Positions 11,330 through 22,814 of a stretch of DNA of 64,000 nucleotides are shown here, one piece after another. Positions within the stretch are counted from its first letter, which is position 1; every line of letters starts with the position of its first letter. The position numbers and the translations under genes were made by a program. The stretch lies in NCBI RefSeq assembly GCF_029407905.1, contig NC_073637.1, positions 61,068,501 to 61,132,500 of the forward strand. Direction: 5' to 3'. A model generated the notes under the pieces. It searched no databases. It was not told the DNA's origin and was given only the letters and a program-made list of their open reading frames with translations. This DNA comes from Bubalus kerabau (Eukaryota > Chordata > Mammalia > Artiodactyla > Bovidae).

Positions 11330-13085
11330 CACTGTTTCTGGAAGCAGAAGAAACAAGGATACTTGTTTGTCCATTAACTTCTTTTTTTTACCTAAATTAT
11401 GTGAAAATACAACATGATGCCCACTTATGAAATTTAGTCTTGTCACAACTAGGAAGGGATTGGGCAGAATAATTCCTCCAAAGCTGAATAACTGTCCCAT
11501 TTCAACATCGCAGGTGTTACTACCTAGATCTCAAGGTAGGGACATTCACACAGCACATGTATCTATACGTAGCCAGGATGTTTAGTACCAATTTTATAAT
11601 GAATTCTAATCCAATACTGTTGAAATTCTTGACAGTGGAGTAGTGCAAGGAACAGAACTTATAAATTATGTGTGCCCCTTCTTTGCAAACCGCTGTGGAG
11701 GTTTCTTTGTGCATTGGCAAATACAGTAGGAATACGAGGTATTGTGTGGGTCCTCCTGCACAGCACCTGATAAAAGAATAAAGAGCTGTGACATATTCTT
11801 AAAACAATAGAGGAATTAAAGGGAAACAATGGGCCAGCTGCTTCATTAATACAATCAAAAGGGAGCCCAGCACAGAGGAGTCCAGATAATTAAGCACTAC
11901 TCTTTTAGACCTCCTTTCTAGAATAAAATTGCTTTAAAATGCATTAACTACTTCATAGTTGTTAGATAGATCTCTGCACTTGTTTATTTAGGGTTGATTA
12001 ATGCCTTTTTTCCGTATGCAGCAACATGCCAAGTCATCGTCTACAATAGTTTTTGAATAAAATAGAGTGAGGATAATTGATAAAGATCTGAACCATACAC
12101 AGCAATAAATCAAAAGCATTTTGCAAAAGGTCTTTCCTGTTTTTAAATAATCTTTAACATTTTTCATTTGTACTTATAGGCAATGCAGGGCATTTTGGGG
12201 CATTTAACTTTCCCATGCTAGTTTTCCTGACATCTTTTTATAGAACATCCTAGCAGTTCCTGAGAGAAGGAGGAAAAAAAATCAGACTTGACCAGCAACT
12301 CTAGAGTGTGCCTTTGGTTTGAGGGGGCCAAAGAAGAGAAGCGATTTTATTTTTAATTCTTCTTTGCCTTTTCCAGCCAAGAGGGATGGACACATGGCAG
12401 AATCACTTGCCAAATGCACGATTCATCCTTCATTAACTTGATTATAGAAAACAAAGAAACCAACTTTTTATGCGCTTTATATTAAAACACAATTTACAAT
12501 TTAAGATAGCAAGGCTTTTCATTCTTCGGCCTTTCCTGTGATGTCAATAGAACATTTAATTGCTTAAGAACTGGCAAATTGGGAACGGGTTACTGTGTGC
12601 TGAATGTTGACGTGAGAATAAAACTTCACACTCTGCTTTTCTCCCAAATATTTATAAGTAGGCTTATGGCAACCCAACATTAAAATTACAAACTTTACTG
12701 AGTGATGTGGTCAGTTTAAGTAAGATTTACTCTATTCTGTGATTTTAGGATCTTAATTGAGAATCTCAGATACAATTAGAAAGAAGAAGGCAGGGAGATA
12801 AATGAATAGACGTACTTAACGGTATTTCTGAGATTGAGAAGAAAGATTTTTGCTTTTACACATATGTTATATATGATTTAAAATTTATCAGCTGGAGTCA
12901 TATTTCCAAAGACTTCCCTGGATTATGTCGATATTTTAGAGGATATGAAATATCTAATTCCAGCTATGAAACCTGATTCTGACTTCAGGAGCTAGTTTCC
13001 AATTAGCTTGATAAGTTTTACTTGTCAATCAGGAGATAAAAACATATAAATTAATAGTCGGTATGAACAAAAATGACTATTTTGT
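11329..13085. other. Unique DNA, candidate conserved non-coding block
   Basis: No repeat is recognised in 1.75 kb. The part 11820-12640 is dense in homeodomain-type sites (for example AGATAATTAAGC near 11884 and GGTTGATTAATGCC near 11992). This is a textural impression only; conservation cannot be tested here. Confidence 0.35.
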
Positions 13086-13192
13086 GCTGTGCAAGTTGCT
13101 TCAGTCATGTCCGACTCTTTGCTACCCCATGGACTATAGCCCACCAGGCTTCTCTGTCCATGGGATTCTCCAGGTAAGAATACTGGAGTAGT
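13086..13192 (-). mobile_element. Bov-tA SINE fragment
   Basis: Reverse-oriented 3' half: CAGTCATGTCCGACTCTTTG, then ATGGACTATAGCCCACCAGG, ending at GAATACTGGAGTAG. The tRNA-like head is missing. Confidence 0.85.
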
Positions 13193-13383
13193 TTTGTTTC
13201 GATTAAGCCCCAAATTTACTTTGTTAGTGTGAGAGTAAATTAGATAGACATGAGTTTGTTCATTGGCTTAAGATCAAGTGACTCTTTTCAAGGATATATC
13301 TTTGAACATCTCAGGTTTATAAACCGTGTCCTTACAGCAATGCAAACAAACTAGTAAATGCTGTTTTGGTGATGTGTTATTGC

Positions 13384-13602
13384 AGGCTTCCCCAGTGGCT
13401 CAGTGGGGAAGAATCTGCCTGCCAATGCAGGAGATGCAGGTTCGATCCTTGAGTCAGGAAGATCCCCTGAAGAAAGAAATGGCAACACACTCCAATATCC
13501 TTGCCTGGGAAATCCCATGGACAGAAGAGCCTGGCGGGCTATCGTTTCTGGAGTCACAAGAGAGTCAGACGTGACCTAGTGACTTAATAACAACAACAAT
13601 GC
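13384..13602 (+). mobile_element. Bov-tA SINE
   Basis: Head CAGGCTTCCCCAGTGGCTCA through GGTTCGATCC, body, and an AACAACAACAA tail. Diverged (for example GTGGGGAAGAATC in the head). Confidence 0.9.
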
Positions 13603-14147
13603 ATTACTGCAAAAATGCTTCATTGACAGCACCCTCTTTCGGCAAGTATTTTGGAAGTGGGCTTAAGAATGTCATCTGTGAATTGTCATTTTAAATATTA
13701 TATGCTGTACTATTTAGCTTAAATTCAACAGATAACATTGGTTTGACAGAACTCAGAATAAAGAAACATGAATACCCTCATTAATCGAGAGGGATTATCT
13801 GTGTGACAAATAGGAAATACTATCATCCCATTTTATGGTCAATGAAATCAAAGCCAGCCTGGTTAAACAAGTGTGTTTCCTAAACTACCCTCCTATCAGA
13901 GCGCATTCCCTGGCCCGAACTTGTAATAGATCCCCACCAGGTCTTTTGGCTGATGGTGTGTATTCTCCCAACAGAACTTCTATTTTTTTCTGTAAGACAA
14001 TGTTGCCCACTGAAATACTTCCCTTTCCCTTTGAGGAAGCACAGGAAGTCCCTTTCAGAAAAGTAAACAGTGTCTCTGTGATCAGTTTCAGGTTTCTGCT
14101 GAAGCCTGTAGGTGCAGAAAGTTTTGCTTAGTTAATAAGAAGGCACT
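13603..14147. other. Unique DNA, nothing recognised
   Basis: No repeat or exon is recognised. A 98-residue frame at 13835-14131 has no domain and no supporting context. Confidence 0.5.
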
Positions 14148-14395
14148 CAGCACTGCCTTGGGGGCTTCCCAGGTGGCGCTAGTGGTGAAGAACCCACCTG
14201 CCAATGCAGGAAACGGAAGAGACGTGGGTTCGATTCCTGGGTTGCCAAGATCCCCTGGAGGAGGGCATGGCAGCCCACTCCAGTATTCTTGTCTGGAGGA
14301 TCCTATGGACAGAGGAGCCTGGCAGGCTACAGTCCATAGGGTCACAAAGAGTCAGACACAATGGAAGCAACTTAGAACAGCACACAGCACTGCCT
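14148..14395 (+). mobile_element. Bov-tA SINE with TSD
   Basis: Element 14159-14384 with a perfect 11-bp TSD, CAGCACTGCCT, at 14148-14158 and 14385-14395. The head keeps AGGTGGCGCT at 14171-14180, which resembles the core of the CTCF motif. Confidence 0.95.
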
Positions 14396-15541
14396 GGAAA
14401 ATCTTCTGAACTTACATGTTGAAGGTCATGAAACTCAGGTATCCTATTTGAGGTTTTAGGCAAAGAGGTGTGATGTTTTTATGGGATTTCAACAGGAAAA
14501 AATTTGCTCATGGAATCTTTTCAGCATCCCTGGGCTTTGTGCTCTAGTCTAAGGTGGACTGTGCCCTGATTTTGCAGGAGCTTGCCATGGTGCCATGAGG
14601 TAGCTATCAGACCGTCTGGTTGCCTGACCATCAAGATTTTAAACAACTAGCCCACAGGTGACATTACACCCCAAAGGCGATCTGTCAAGATTCCACCTGC
14701 TGTTGATAAACTGATTACAAAGCTGCTTAAGACTCTGCTTGTAAACAAAAGCATTTATCAACTAATAATTTGCAATAAACTGATGTAACTCCCAGCTGAG
14801 CCCCTAACTGTAATTGTCTTTACCATCTGCCTATTAAAACACCATTCTTCATCAGCAATCAGGAGCAGAAGGGAGGAAATCTCCACCAAAATACACAACT
14901 TGCGAGTTTATGAATAATCTGAGCGTGTACCGCACTTTCATTACGACTCCTGTGTTGGGGAGGCTTAATTTTCATTCTTGCCTAGCCTGGGAATGCTCAG
15001 AAATTAGGTGGAGGAGAAAAAAAAGAAAAAAAGAGCGGAGGGGAAAGAAAATGAAACATTGTGCCTACTGCTTTGCAGAGGAATAAATTATACAAGTTCA
15101 TCACGGGAAGCTGTTTTTAATTTCTTTCTTTCCTCCTTCCAAAGCTCTGTGCAATGTCCATCGCAGTTTCCTGATGAAAGCCCCCAGCACCAGGCTGGGA
15201 ATGAACCTCTCTATTCCTTTTTCAGCTTGTCCATTTCCATTATACGGCTTTGTTTTGCCCTTTTTTAATTTTTTTAAATTCTAAGAGGCTCATTAAACTT
15301 CTCCAGGGAGTCAGTTTATAAGTATAGACTCCTCGGAAAGGGTGTTGTGGGGCTGCAAGGCCAGGTAGACGAAGCGGCAGAAGAGACAAGGGGCCGGCAG
15401 AGGCCCTGCGTTTGTGATCCTCTGTCTATATCACGGATGGAGGGCTTCCCTGTTCTAGGACCGCAAGCGCTCAGGGAGGCTTTGCCCAAAGTCTCCTCCC
15501 AGAAGATGGTTTCCAATACAGTGGGTCTGAATGGTCAAAAA
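14396..15541. other. Unique DNA, candidate conserved non-coding block
   Basis: The part 14640-15300 is repeat-free by eye and rich in homeodomain and FOX/POU-like words (for example GTAAACAAAAGCATT near 14740 and CTAATAATTTGCAATAA near 14762). It could be a developmental enhancer. No exon is seen; the 89-residue frame at 15347-15616 runs into the L1 and is chance. Confidence 0.35.
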
Positions 15542-15801
15542 CTCCTTGTTCTCAGCCATACATCTTCATGCATCCATTCTCCCCCAAACTCCCCTCCCAT
15601 CCAGGCTGCCACATAACATTGAGCAGAGTTCCATGTGCTGTACAGTAGGTCCTTGCTGGTTATCCATTTGAAATACGGCAGTGTGTACACGTCCATCCCC
15701 AACTCCCTAATTGCTGTTCACCTGAAACTATCACAATGTTGATTGTTAATCCGCTATTCTCCAATACAAAATAAAAAGTTAAAAACAAAGCCCCTCCTTG
15801 T
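15542..15801 (+). mobile_element. L1 3' end with internal inversion and TSD
   Basis: The left part (about 15553-15706) is L1 3' UTR sequence in reverse orientation, with CCATGTGCTGTACAGTAGGT near 15631. From about 15707 the forward L1 terminus follows (GCTGTTCACCTGAAACTATC, then ACAAAATAAAAAG). An 8-bp direct repeat, CTCCTTGT, flanks the whole at 15542-15549 and 15794-15801. This layout is the signature of twin priming during L1 integration. Confidence 0.8.
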
Positions 15802-16729
15802 CTTTAGAAGAAATCCTGTCCCTCAGGTGCTGACCAGATGCATCCACAGAAGGAAGAAACTAGGAAAAGGGGTTAAATTCCTTTTGCGTTGTGTTTTTCT
15901 GGAAACCTCTCTCTGAACAGCCAAAATCATTCCATGCTTGCTCAAAGTTTATTAACTTTTAAGTATGTTTATTCTAATTTTCTCTTAAGAATACATCATT
16001 TATTAAAAAAAAACCCATAAAACACACACACAAGCTGTCCTCATGTTGCTATTTTAAAATTACACACACACACTACACTTTTTCATCTTTTTGCTGTCCA
16101 GAGGATGTTCCTTTTCAAAAAATTATTCCTTTACAGAGAACATGTTATTTCTCATTAAGAACTCAATAAATCTACTGATAAGCTATTTATTATTATGTGC
16201 AATGACCAACTCCTGTTATTAAGGTTCAAATTCTGGGGATAACAATTCGTGGCAGGTTTTTTTTTTATTATTATAACATAATTTAAAATAATGTTTATAT
16301 TTTTATTTCATTTTTCTAAGAGATTTCCTGTAATTATTTTTCTTTACAATGTACTGTTAAATGTAACAGAACTAACAATTGCTTTCATAGGAACAATGGA
16401 ACGGCTGCTCATATAGCTGGTTCAGGAGCTATATGGTCAGGAGACAAGGTTTATGGCAAACAGTGAATCTAATTTTCTACATGGGTTATGGAGGACCTGA
16501 AATGCCGGCAGAAGTGCATGTTTACTATGTTTCTTTGAATTTCAGAGGCATCAAGTATTAGCACAAAAATTCAACATGTATTTTAAATAACACAAAAATC
16601 TTCAAAGACACTGTGAAGTAGAATTCCTTCTAGAAGTACTATATTTCCTTCTTGTCCTACCTTAGAGACGTTTATCAAGATACTGAGATTCTCTGGACAT
16701 AGAACTTTTAAAATTAATAAATATTATAT
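15802..16729. other. Unique AT-rich DNA
   Basis: No element recognised. Short CA runs lie near 16022 and 16064. A small inverted repeat (ATATAGCT ... AGCTATAT) lies near 16413-16436. Confidence 0.5.
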
Positions 16730-17020
16730 AGAGTAAGAGGAACGGAGAAGGTGATGGCACCCCACTCCAGTACTCTTGCCCGGAAAATCCCATGGACGGA
16801 GGAGCCTGGTGGGCTAGAGTCCATGGGGTTCCTAAGAGAAGGACACAACTGAGCGACTTCACTTTCACTTTTCATGTATTGGAGAAGGAAATGGCAACCC
16901 ACTCCAGTGTTCTTGCCTGGAGAATCCCAGGGATGGGGGAGCCTGGTGGGCTGCTGTCTATGGGGTCACACAGAGTCGGACACGACTGAAGTGACTTACC
17001 AGCAGCAGCAGAGTAAGAGG
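16730..17020 (+). mobile_element. BOV-A2 SINE with TSD
   Basis: Dimeric BOV-A2 at about 16741-17009, flanked by a perfect 11-bp TSD, AGAGTAAGAGG, at 16730-16740 and 17010-17020. The linker is shortened (CACTTTTCATGTATTGG). Confidence 0.93.
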
Positions 17021-17042
17021 GAAGGTGTTTATGTTAACTTAC

Positions 17043-17172
17043 AAGGAGGAGGGCATGGCAACCCAGCTCAGTATTCTTGCCTAGAGAATCCCACGGACAG
17101 AGGAGTCTGGCAGGCTGCAGTCCACAGGCTCGCCCAGAGTCGGACACAGCTGTAGCAACTTAGCATGCACGC
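17043..17172 (+). mobile_element. Bov-tA SINE, 5'-truncated
   Basis: Only the body remains, from GGAGGAGGGCATGGCAACCC to GACACAGCTGTAGCAACTTA. The tRNA-derived head is absent. Confidence 0.88.
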
Positions 17173-17954
17173 ACATAATGTCTTGCAAAATGAACAAAAA
17201 CACTATAAAAAATTCAACTTCTAATTCAATGTTAAAGATGACTAAGATTAAACTTTTATGTTTATTAACTGCTTCCATATATACAGAGAGAAATGGTGCT
17301 ACAGTGTTTGATTTGTTTTAAAATTTGTTGATTTTTTGCACTAATTGGATATGTTCATATCATGATTTAAGTGAAACCAGAAAACCTTTAAAATGTTCAT
17401 GGTGGTCTCTTCTAAAATATGGAAACTCAGCTTATTTCTTATTTGAAGTGTTGCTGTATCTTTATCCTAAAGCGAATTTTTGAATTATTATATAACGGAT
17501 TACAATAGGATGCTTTCATGTGAAATGAGGGTTATTTATACTGCATGGATACTCTTTGATTTTCTTCACAAATCTCTATTTTGAGGTATGTGTACCTGGT
17601 CTCCATTTGCACTCAGTTTTGGTAAGAAAATAGTTTTACCAGCAGATGGCGCTCGGTGCATTCTAAGAGCCCAACCTGAAGAAAATATGGGCTTTATTTA
17701 ATTCTATTTTATCCTAAATGTGAAGTTGCTACACCAAGCTTTATAATCCCCAAAGATTTCTGTTAATTGACTAAACAACTCTGTGATAATGTATATACTG
17801 TCTGATGCCCATCTAAATGGCACTGAATTCAACTCACGAGCTTGTGTCAAGATAAGAAAACATAAAATTTTAAGTTTCCCCCACAAAACAGGAAAAGAAC
17901 CCGTGTTCCTGAAGAATAAGTATAATGTGAACTCATCAAATGAATGTTCTGTTT
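17173..17954. other. Unique DNA carrying a CTCF-like site
   Basis: No transposable element recognised. The only notable signal is the motif at 17639-17653. Confidence 0.5.
17639..17653 (+). promoter_or_regulatory. Candidate CTCF binding site
   Basis: CCAGCAGATGGCGCT fits every position of the degenerate CTCF core CCASYAGRKGGCRSY. It lies in unique sequence, not in a SINE. CTCF binds such sites to anchor chromatin loops and insulate domains. The motif match is direct; binding is inferred. Confidence 0.6.
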
Positions 17955-18131
17955 AAAAGAAGACTTGGGACTGGTGCACTGGGACGACCCAGAGGGATGG
18001 TATGGGGAGGGAGGAGGGTTCAGGATGGGGAACACATGTATACCTGTGGCGGATTCATTTCGATATTTGGCAAAACCAACACAATATTGTAAAGTTTAAA
18101 AATAAAATAAAATTAAAAAAAAAAAGAAGAC
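17955..18131 (+). mobile_element. L1 3' end with TSD
   Basis: Short 5'-truncated ruminant L1 3' UTR (GGTGCACTGGGACGACCC, CAACACAATATTGTAAAG, A-rich tail), 17965-18121. It is flanked by a perfect 10-bp TSD, AAAAGAAGAC, at 17955-17964 and 18122-18131. Confidence 0.93.
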
Positions 18132-18380
18132 AACTGTCATTACCATGCTCTTTTAGTTCCTCACTTTCTTAAACAAAGCACATGAAGCACTTATTATTGA
18201 ATGAGTTTATAATCTGCGGTCATGGATGTTTTAAAGACCTTCTATAATATAACTCTTTGAATATTGAATAATTAGGGAGACACATGTATTGCCTTGAATG
18301 TTGTGGGGAATTATGTGTTTGTGCTAAGAAAGGAAAAAAAAAAAAACCCAGCTTTGAATGATAAAGGTGATTATATGTGT

Positions 18381-18609
18381 AAAACTAAATTGCATACATG
18401 CTAAGTCACGTGCAACTCTTTGTGACCCCATGGACTGTAGCCTGCCAGGCTCCTATGTCCATGAAGTTTTCTAGGCAAAAGTATTGGAGTGGGTTGCCAT
18501 ATCCTTCTCTAGGGGATCTTCCCCACACAGGGATCGAGCCTGTACCGCCTGCACTGGCAGGCAGATTCTTTACCACTAGAGCCACCTGAGAGTCCCCAGA
18601 AAACTAAAT
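18381..18609 (-). mobile_element. Bov-tA SINE with TSD
   Basis: Reverse Bov-tA at 18391-18599, ending in the complement of the tRNA-like head (TTCTTTACCACTAGAGCCAC). A perfect 10-bp TSD, AAAACTAAAT, lies at 18381-18390 and 18600-18609. Confidence 0.94.
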
Positions 18610-19199
18610 ACACCCTGTAGAAGGTCTGTCTGAAATCATGTCCTTCTGTTTTTCTTCTCCTTTCCTCTTGCCCGCCTTCTCCTCCTTCAACTGGGAGAAA
18701 ACTTTGCTCTCAATTCTTAAGTTACCATTACTAGCAGTAATAGCCATTACTAGCAGTAATAACTAACAGTATTTTGTTTCCTCTAGTGACAAAGAGTGTA
18801 AGGAATTTTACCTGAGTGTCTTCATAAATTCCTTCTACACTCACTTTTCCTACATCTTGCTATCTTTCTATCATTGAGGGCTTTTCTTTACTTGATTTTA
18901 ACTTAGCCTTCCACATGGCAAAGATACCCATGGTCACATGACATTCTCAATCCTTGTCATTCTTAAGTGGAAGTCTTGGATCAGAGTCCCATTTAAAGAG
19001 CTGCTTTACACTGAGGCTTAAACTCTAAAGATTTTTTCAACTGTTTAATTCCTAGGCAAAATCCCATTACACTGAGTGAAGAGTGGGTTTGAAATCCTCA
19101 ATGGGGCTGCCTAATAAATATCATATTGCATCCTACCATCATTTGTAAGACCTGCTTAAAGCATGTATTTTTAGAATTTGTACAATCTAGCCACCACAC
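18610..19199. other. Unique DNA with a small tandem repeat
   Basis: No element recognised. A 19-bp word, CCATTACTAGCAGTAATAG, occurs at 18725-18743 and almost completely again at 18744-18761. Confidence 0.5.
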
Positions 19200-19422
19200 A
19201 GGGGCTTTCCAGGTGGCTCAGTGGTAAAGAATCCACCTACAATGCAGGAGACATGGGTTCAATTCCTGGGTCAGGAAGATCCTCTGGAGAAGGAAAGGGC
19301 AACCCACTCCAGTATTCTTGCCTAGGAAAACCCATAGACAGAGGAGCCTGGAAGGCTATATACAGCCCACGGGGTTGCAAAGAGTTGGACACAACTGAGT
19401 GACTAAACAATGACAACAGCAA
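19200..19422 (+). mobile_element. Bov-tA SINE
   Basis: Head GGGGCTTTCCAGGTGGCTCA, B-box-like GGGTTCAATTCC, body, and end GACACAACTGAGTGACTAAA with an AACAATGACAACA tail. It carries a 4-base TATA insertion near 19357. Confidence 0.9.
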
Positions 19423-20115
19423 GAAGCTTCTGTATAATCTTATTGCCATCGAAGAATGTTTAGCATTTCTTACAAATTATATTAGCATTAAGAAAATTCA
19501 GAAATTAAAAACAAGTGCTCAGTCAATATAATAGCATATGGAATAATTTCAAAGGAAGAAATGGGGCTACTCATCACTGCAACTCCACAAACAGGAAAGG
19601 AGTTGTGGCTCTGCCCAGGGCTTTGAAAATCCATCTTTCAAGGCCAGCCTTTGACAGTCAAGTTAGGAAGGGCAGCATGGAAGGCAGGGTGGCCTCCTGC
19701 CAAGGCTGTTGCAGATGAGTGGGTGATCATAGGGGAATGAACTGCAAAATCGCAAATTTTTGCTTGTGTGATGATAAAACCAGAGCCAAATGATTTCTCT
19801 AAGACTGTATGGCCTTCTGTTCCATTTTCATTGTGCAGCTTGGAATGATAAATTTTATTGTGCATTAATTTGCAGAAAAGGGTCAATGCTATGTTCAAGA
19901 GCACTATCAATTGTTTTCAGTAAAGTTAATAATAAAATACATTGTCTTTATCCCCAGATGGGTGCAAATATCCTCAGACTAGTGTCATCTGGAGATAGAA
20001 AAATGTACTTTTATCACTGCCTTTAAGAATAAAGGGGAAAAAAGTCTTGATTCTCAGTGTTTCACTGATCCTTCTTGGTTGGACTGTTGTGACAGAATGT
20101 GGTAAAATACACTCA
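19423..20115. other. Unique DNA, nothing recognised
   Basis: No repeat or exon recognised. Overlapping short frames on both strands show no protein family. Confidence 0.5.
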
Positions 20116-20287
20116 CGCAGGAGGAGAAGGGGTCGACAGAGGATGAGACAGTTGGATGGCATCACCGACTCGATGGACATGAGTCTGAGCAAGGTCAGGG
20201 AGTTGGTGATGGACGGGGAGGCCTGGCGTGCTGCACTCCATGCAGTCGCAAAGAGGCGGACACATCTGAGCGACTGAACTGAACTCA
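20116..20287 (+). mobile_element. BovB LINE 3' end (short)
   Basis: Only the last 170 bp of BovB, from GCAGGAGGAGAAGGGGTCGA to GAGCGACTGAACTGAACT. It keeps several CpGs, which suggests a relatively young copy. Confidence 0.9.
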
Positions 20288-20566
20288 TGTTTTATGTTGC
20301 ATTTTATAGATCACCTTTAGGCATGAGTCTCAATCAAGTAAAAGAAAACAAGGAGGAGTCAGTGGGGGCACCCTTTTCTTGGAGGCTATCCTCAGCACTG
20401 CACACACGCTGGGCACTGACATCAGGGTGTGGTTTAGTGCAGGGAAGCGTGACAGAATGTCATACTCAAGAGTGCAGTTCATTAAGAAGTTCATCAGAAA
20501 AATGGACTTGAATGACGTCCAAGTTGTTACATGTATCTATGTATTTCGCTTTATCAATGTCTGGGC

Positions 20567-20845
20567 TTCACAGGTGGCGCAGTGGTAAAGAAATCCACTT
20601 GCCAATGCAGGAGACATAAGAGATATGGGTGTGATCCCTCAGTCGGGAAGATCCCTTGGAGTAGGAAATATCAACCCACTCCAGTATTCTTGTCTAGAGA
20701 ATCCCATGGACAGAGGAGTCTGGTGGGCTACAGTCCCTAGGGTTGCAAAGAGTCAGACACAGCTATCCCATGGACAGAGGAGTCTGGTGGGCTACAGTCC
20801 CTAGGGTTGCAAAGAGTCAGACACAGCTGAGCGACTCAGCACACA
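20567..20845 (+). mobile_element. Bov-tA SINE with 64-bp internal duplication
   Basis: Head CTTCACAGGTGGCGCAGTGG, body, and end CTGAGCGACTCAGCACAC. Bases 20701-20764 are repeated exactly at 20765-20828, so the body is longer than usual. The head keeps AGGTGGCGC at 20572-20580. Confidence 0.93.
20701..20828. repeat. Perfect 64-bp tandem duplication
   Basis: Two identical adjacent copies, each starting ATCCCATGGACAGAGGAGTC and ending GTCAGACACAGCT. Zero differences indicates a recent event or an assembly artefact. Confidence 0.97.
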
Positions 20846-22814
20846 CACACCAATGCCCAGGTGAAAAACACATTTCACTCTTAATCATTTGCATTACCCA
20901 GAGGCCAGGAGTAAGCAAAGGAGGGAGTCCAAGAGTGATCTGAAAATGGGCTCTGAGATGAAGGGTATGGAGATGGGTCTTTGCTTTATGACTTTCTGAG
21001 CTGAGTGGTATTTGCTTAAATTCACCACAGCACCCATGTCTCTGAGTCACACCTTCTTTATCATCTGAGTGGGTTTATTTATTTTTTTAATGTTATTTTG
21101 ATTGCTTTACTACTGCATTTGGTCTTGAATTTCTACATGGGCTTTGTGATTTAATGGTTTAGAGTAGCCAAGATATCACTCAGATATTATGTGGGAAAAT
21201 GGAAAAGTTAACTAAGGTTAACTTAAGGTAATAAAGTATCCTCTATGGTCTAGCTATGAATTGAAGAGCCTAAGTGAAACTACAGCTTATTGTTTAACAT
21301 TTCTTAAACATTAAGTGTGTGATCTCAGTTTTACTTATAAGAACAGAAAGATCCTTGGAAATGGGGTGCTATTTTAATAGGAGTTGGACAAAAATTTTTG
21401 AGCAGAAAGTCACATGGCTCTGGTTGGTGTCCAGCTACCTTCCTTGAGATCAAATCCAATATCTTCTTTATCCTCCTGTTTGTTTTTGTAAGCATTTGTA
21501 AGTTTGAAGACCTTCTGTATGGGTAGTATAGCAGTCTGCATGGCTCATCTCCCTGGCCGTCCCACACAGAATTGTGTTGCAGTCAATAGCATGAGGAAAC
21601 TGCTATAGAGCCCTTGGGAGGGAATCCCTGATCCTGGTACCTAGAAGATGATCGAAGTAAATCTGTTAGAATTCTGCAAATCCCTGATGTAATTCTTTGC
21701 AATATTTTCATGAACCACTCTTTAAGCTCTAAATTTACTAGATCAAGGGTAGTTAAAAGACCAACCTTCTATCTAGTCTACCCACAGCCTGATAAAAATT
21801 GAAATATAAACAGAAAATGAAGGTGGAATTTTGGGAGGAAAAAAAAAGAAGCAACCTTTTTTTTTTTTTCCTCCCCAATAAATTTTTCTTAACATAAGCA
21901 AGGAAGGCACAGCAGATTAAGTTATCTTTCTTTATATCTCTATTAAGATGAAAGTAAAAGGAGATAAATTGTTGAAGTTATGACATTTTTTTTCTGTACA
22001 CAAAGGGTCCAAAAGAATGATCTAGTTGAAGTATTCAGTAGAGCCAAAATTTTAGGGAGTGGAAGATTGCTAAAGAAGGAACTGAAAACGTCAAGACAGG
22101 ATATAATTAAGACTTTAAAAGGATTTCAACAGAGGTAGGGTCAGGCTAAGGACAAATGGTGGTCATGTTTTATAAGCAGTGATAAGAGGGAAAGACAGGC
22201 AAAGGAAATACAGTATAAAAATAAGAGCTCAAGATGAAGACTCATTTTTGGATTTTAGTCTTTGAGAACCAACAAAGGCCTGACATATGGAAAATGATAG
22301 CAGCGTCAGAAATATGGAACCCCCATCCTCTGACCTTCCAAAGAAAGAGGAGAGGAGAGGGAAGACAAAAAGAGAAGAAAAAGAATTCTTACTCTAGAGA
22401 AGAACATTTCTCTGAATCTCTCATGTATCCCATAGTGGGAAGTTGCATTTGGGCCAGGAAGTGGTCATTGAAACCAAAAAGAGACCTGGAGGGGGAGTGG
22501 TGGGTGATTAGAGAATGAATCAAAGGAAAAGGGTGGCTGGAACAAACTCATGATAGACCCTGATTTTTATCTTGAGTTGCCGGCATGAGTAGCTAAACCT
22601 AGCTCAGCAGGAAGGCAAAGGGCCTACTTTTTTTACTTTTAACAAGTAATATGTGCTTCATAAATGACCATGTTTCCTTTGTGGCTGAATTTGTTTTCCA
22701 GAGACTGTAAAGGAAAACAACATAAAAATCCACCAAAAACATGAAAAGCCCAATAGATGACAAATGATCTTTAGAGAAAGAAACCTGGGTTTTTCCCCAT
22801 TATCTTTCCAATAC
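20846..22814. other. Unique DNA, nothing recognised
   Basis: About 2 kb without an element I can name. There is an A-run and T-run cluster near 21839-21870 and a purine-rich stretch near 22340-22390. The 94-residue frame at 22234-22518 comes from that purine-rich stretch and has no family resemblance. Confidence 0.45.

Noticed and set aside
13835..14131. 98-residue frame as an exon
   Set aside because: No recognisable domain, no clear splice sites and ordinary composition.
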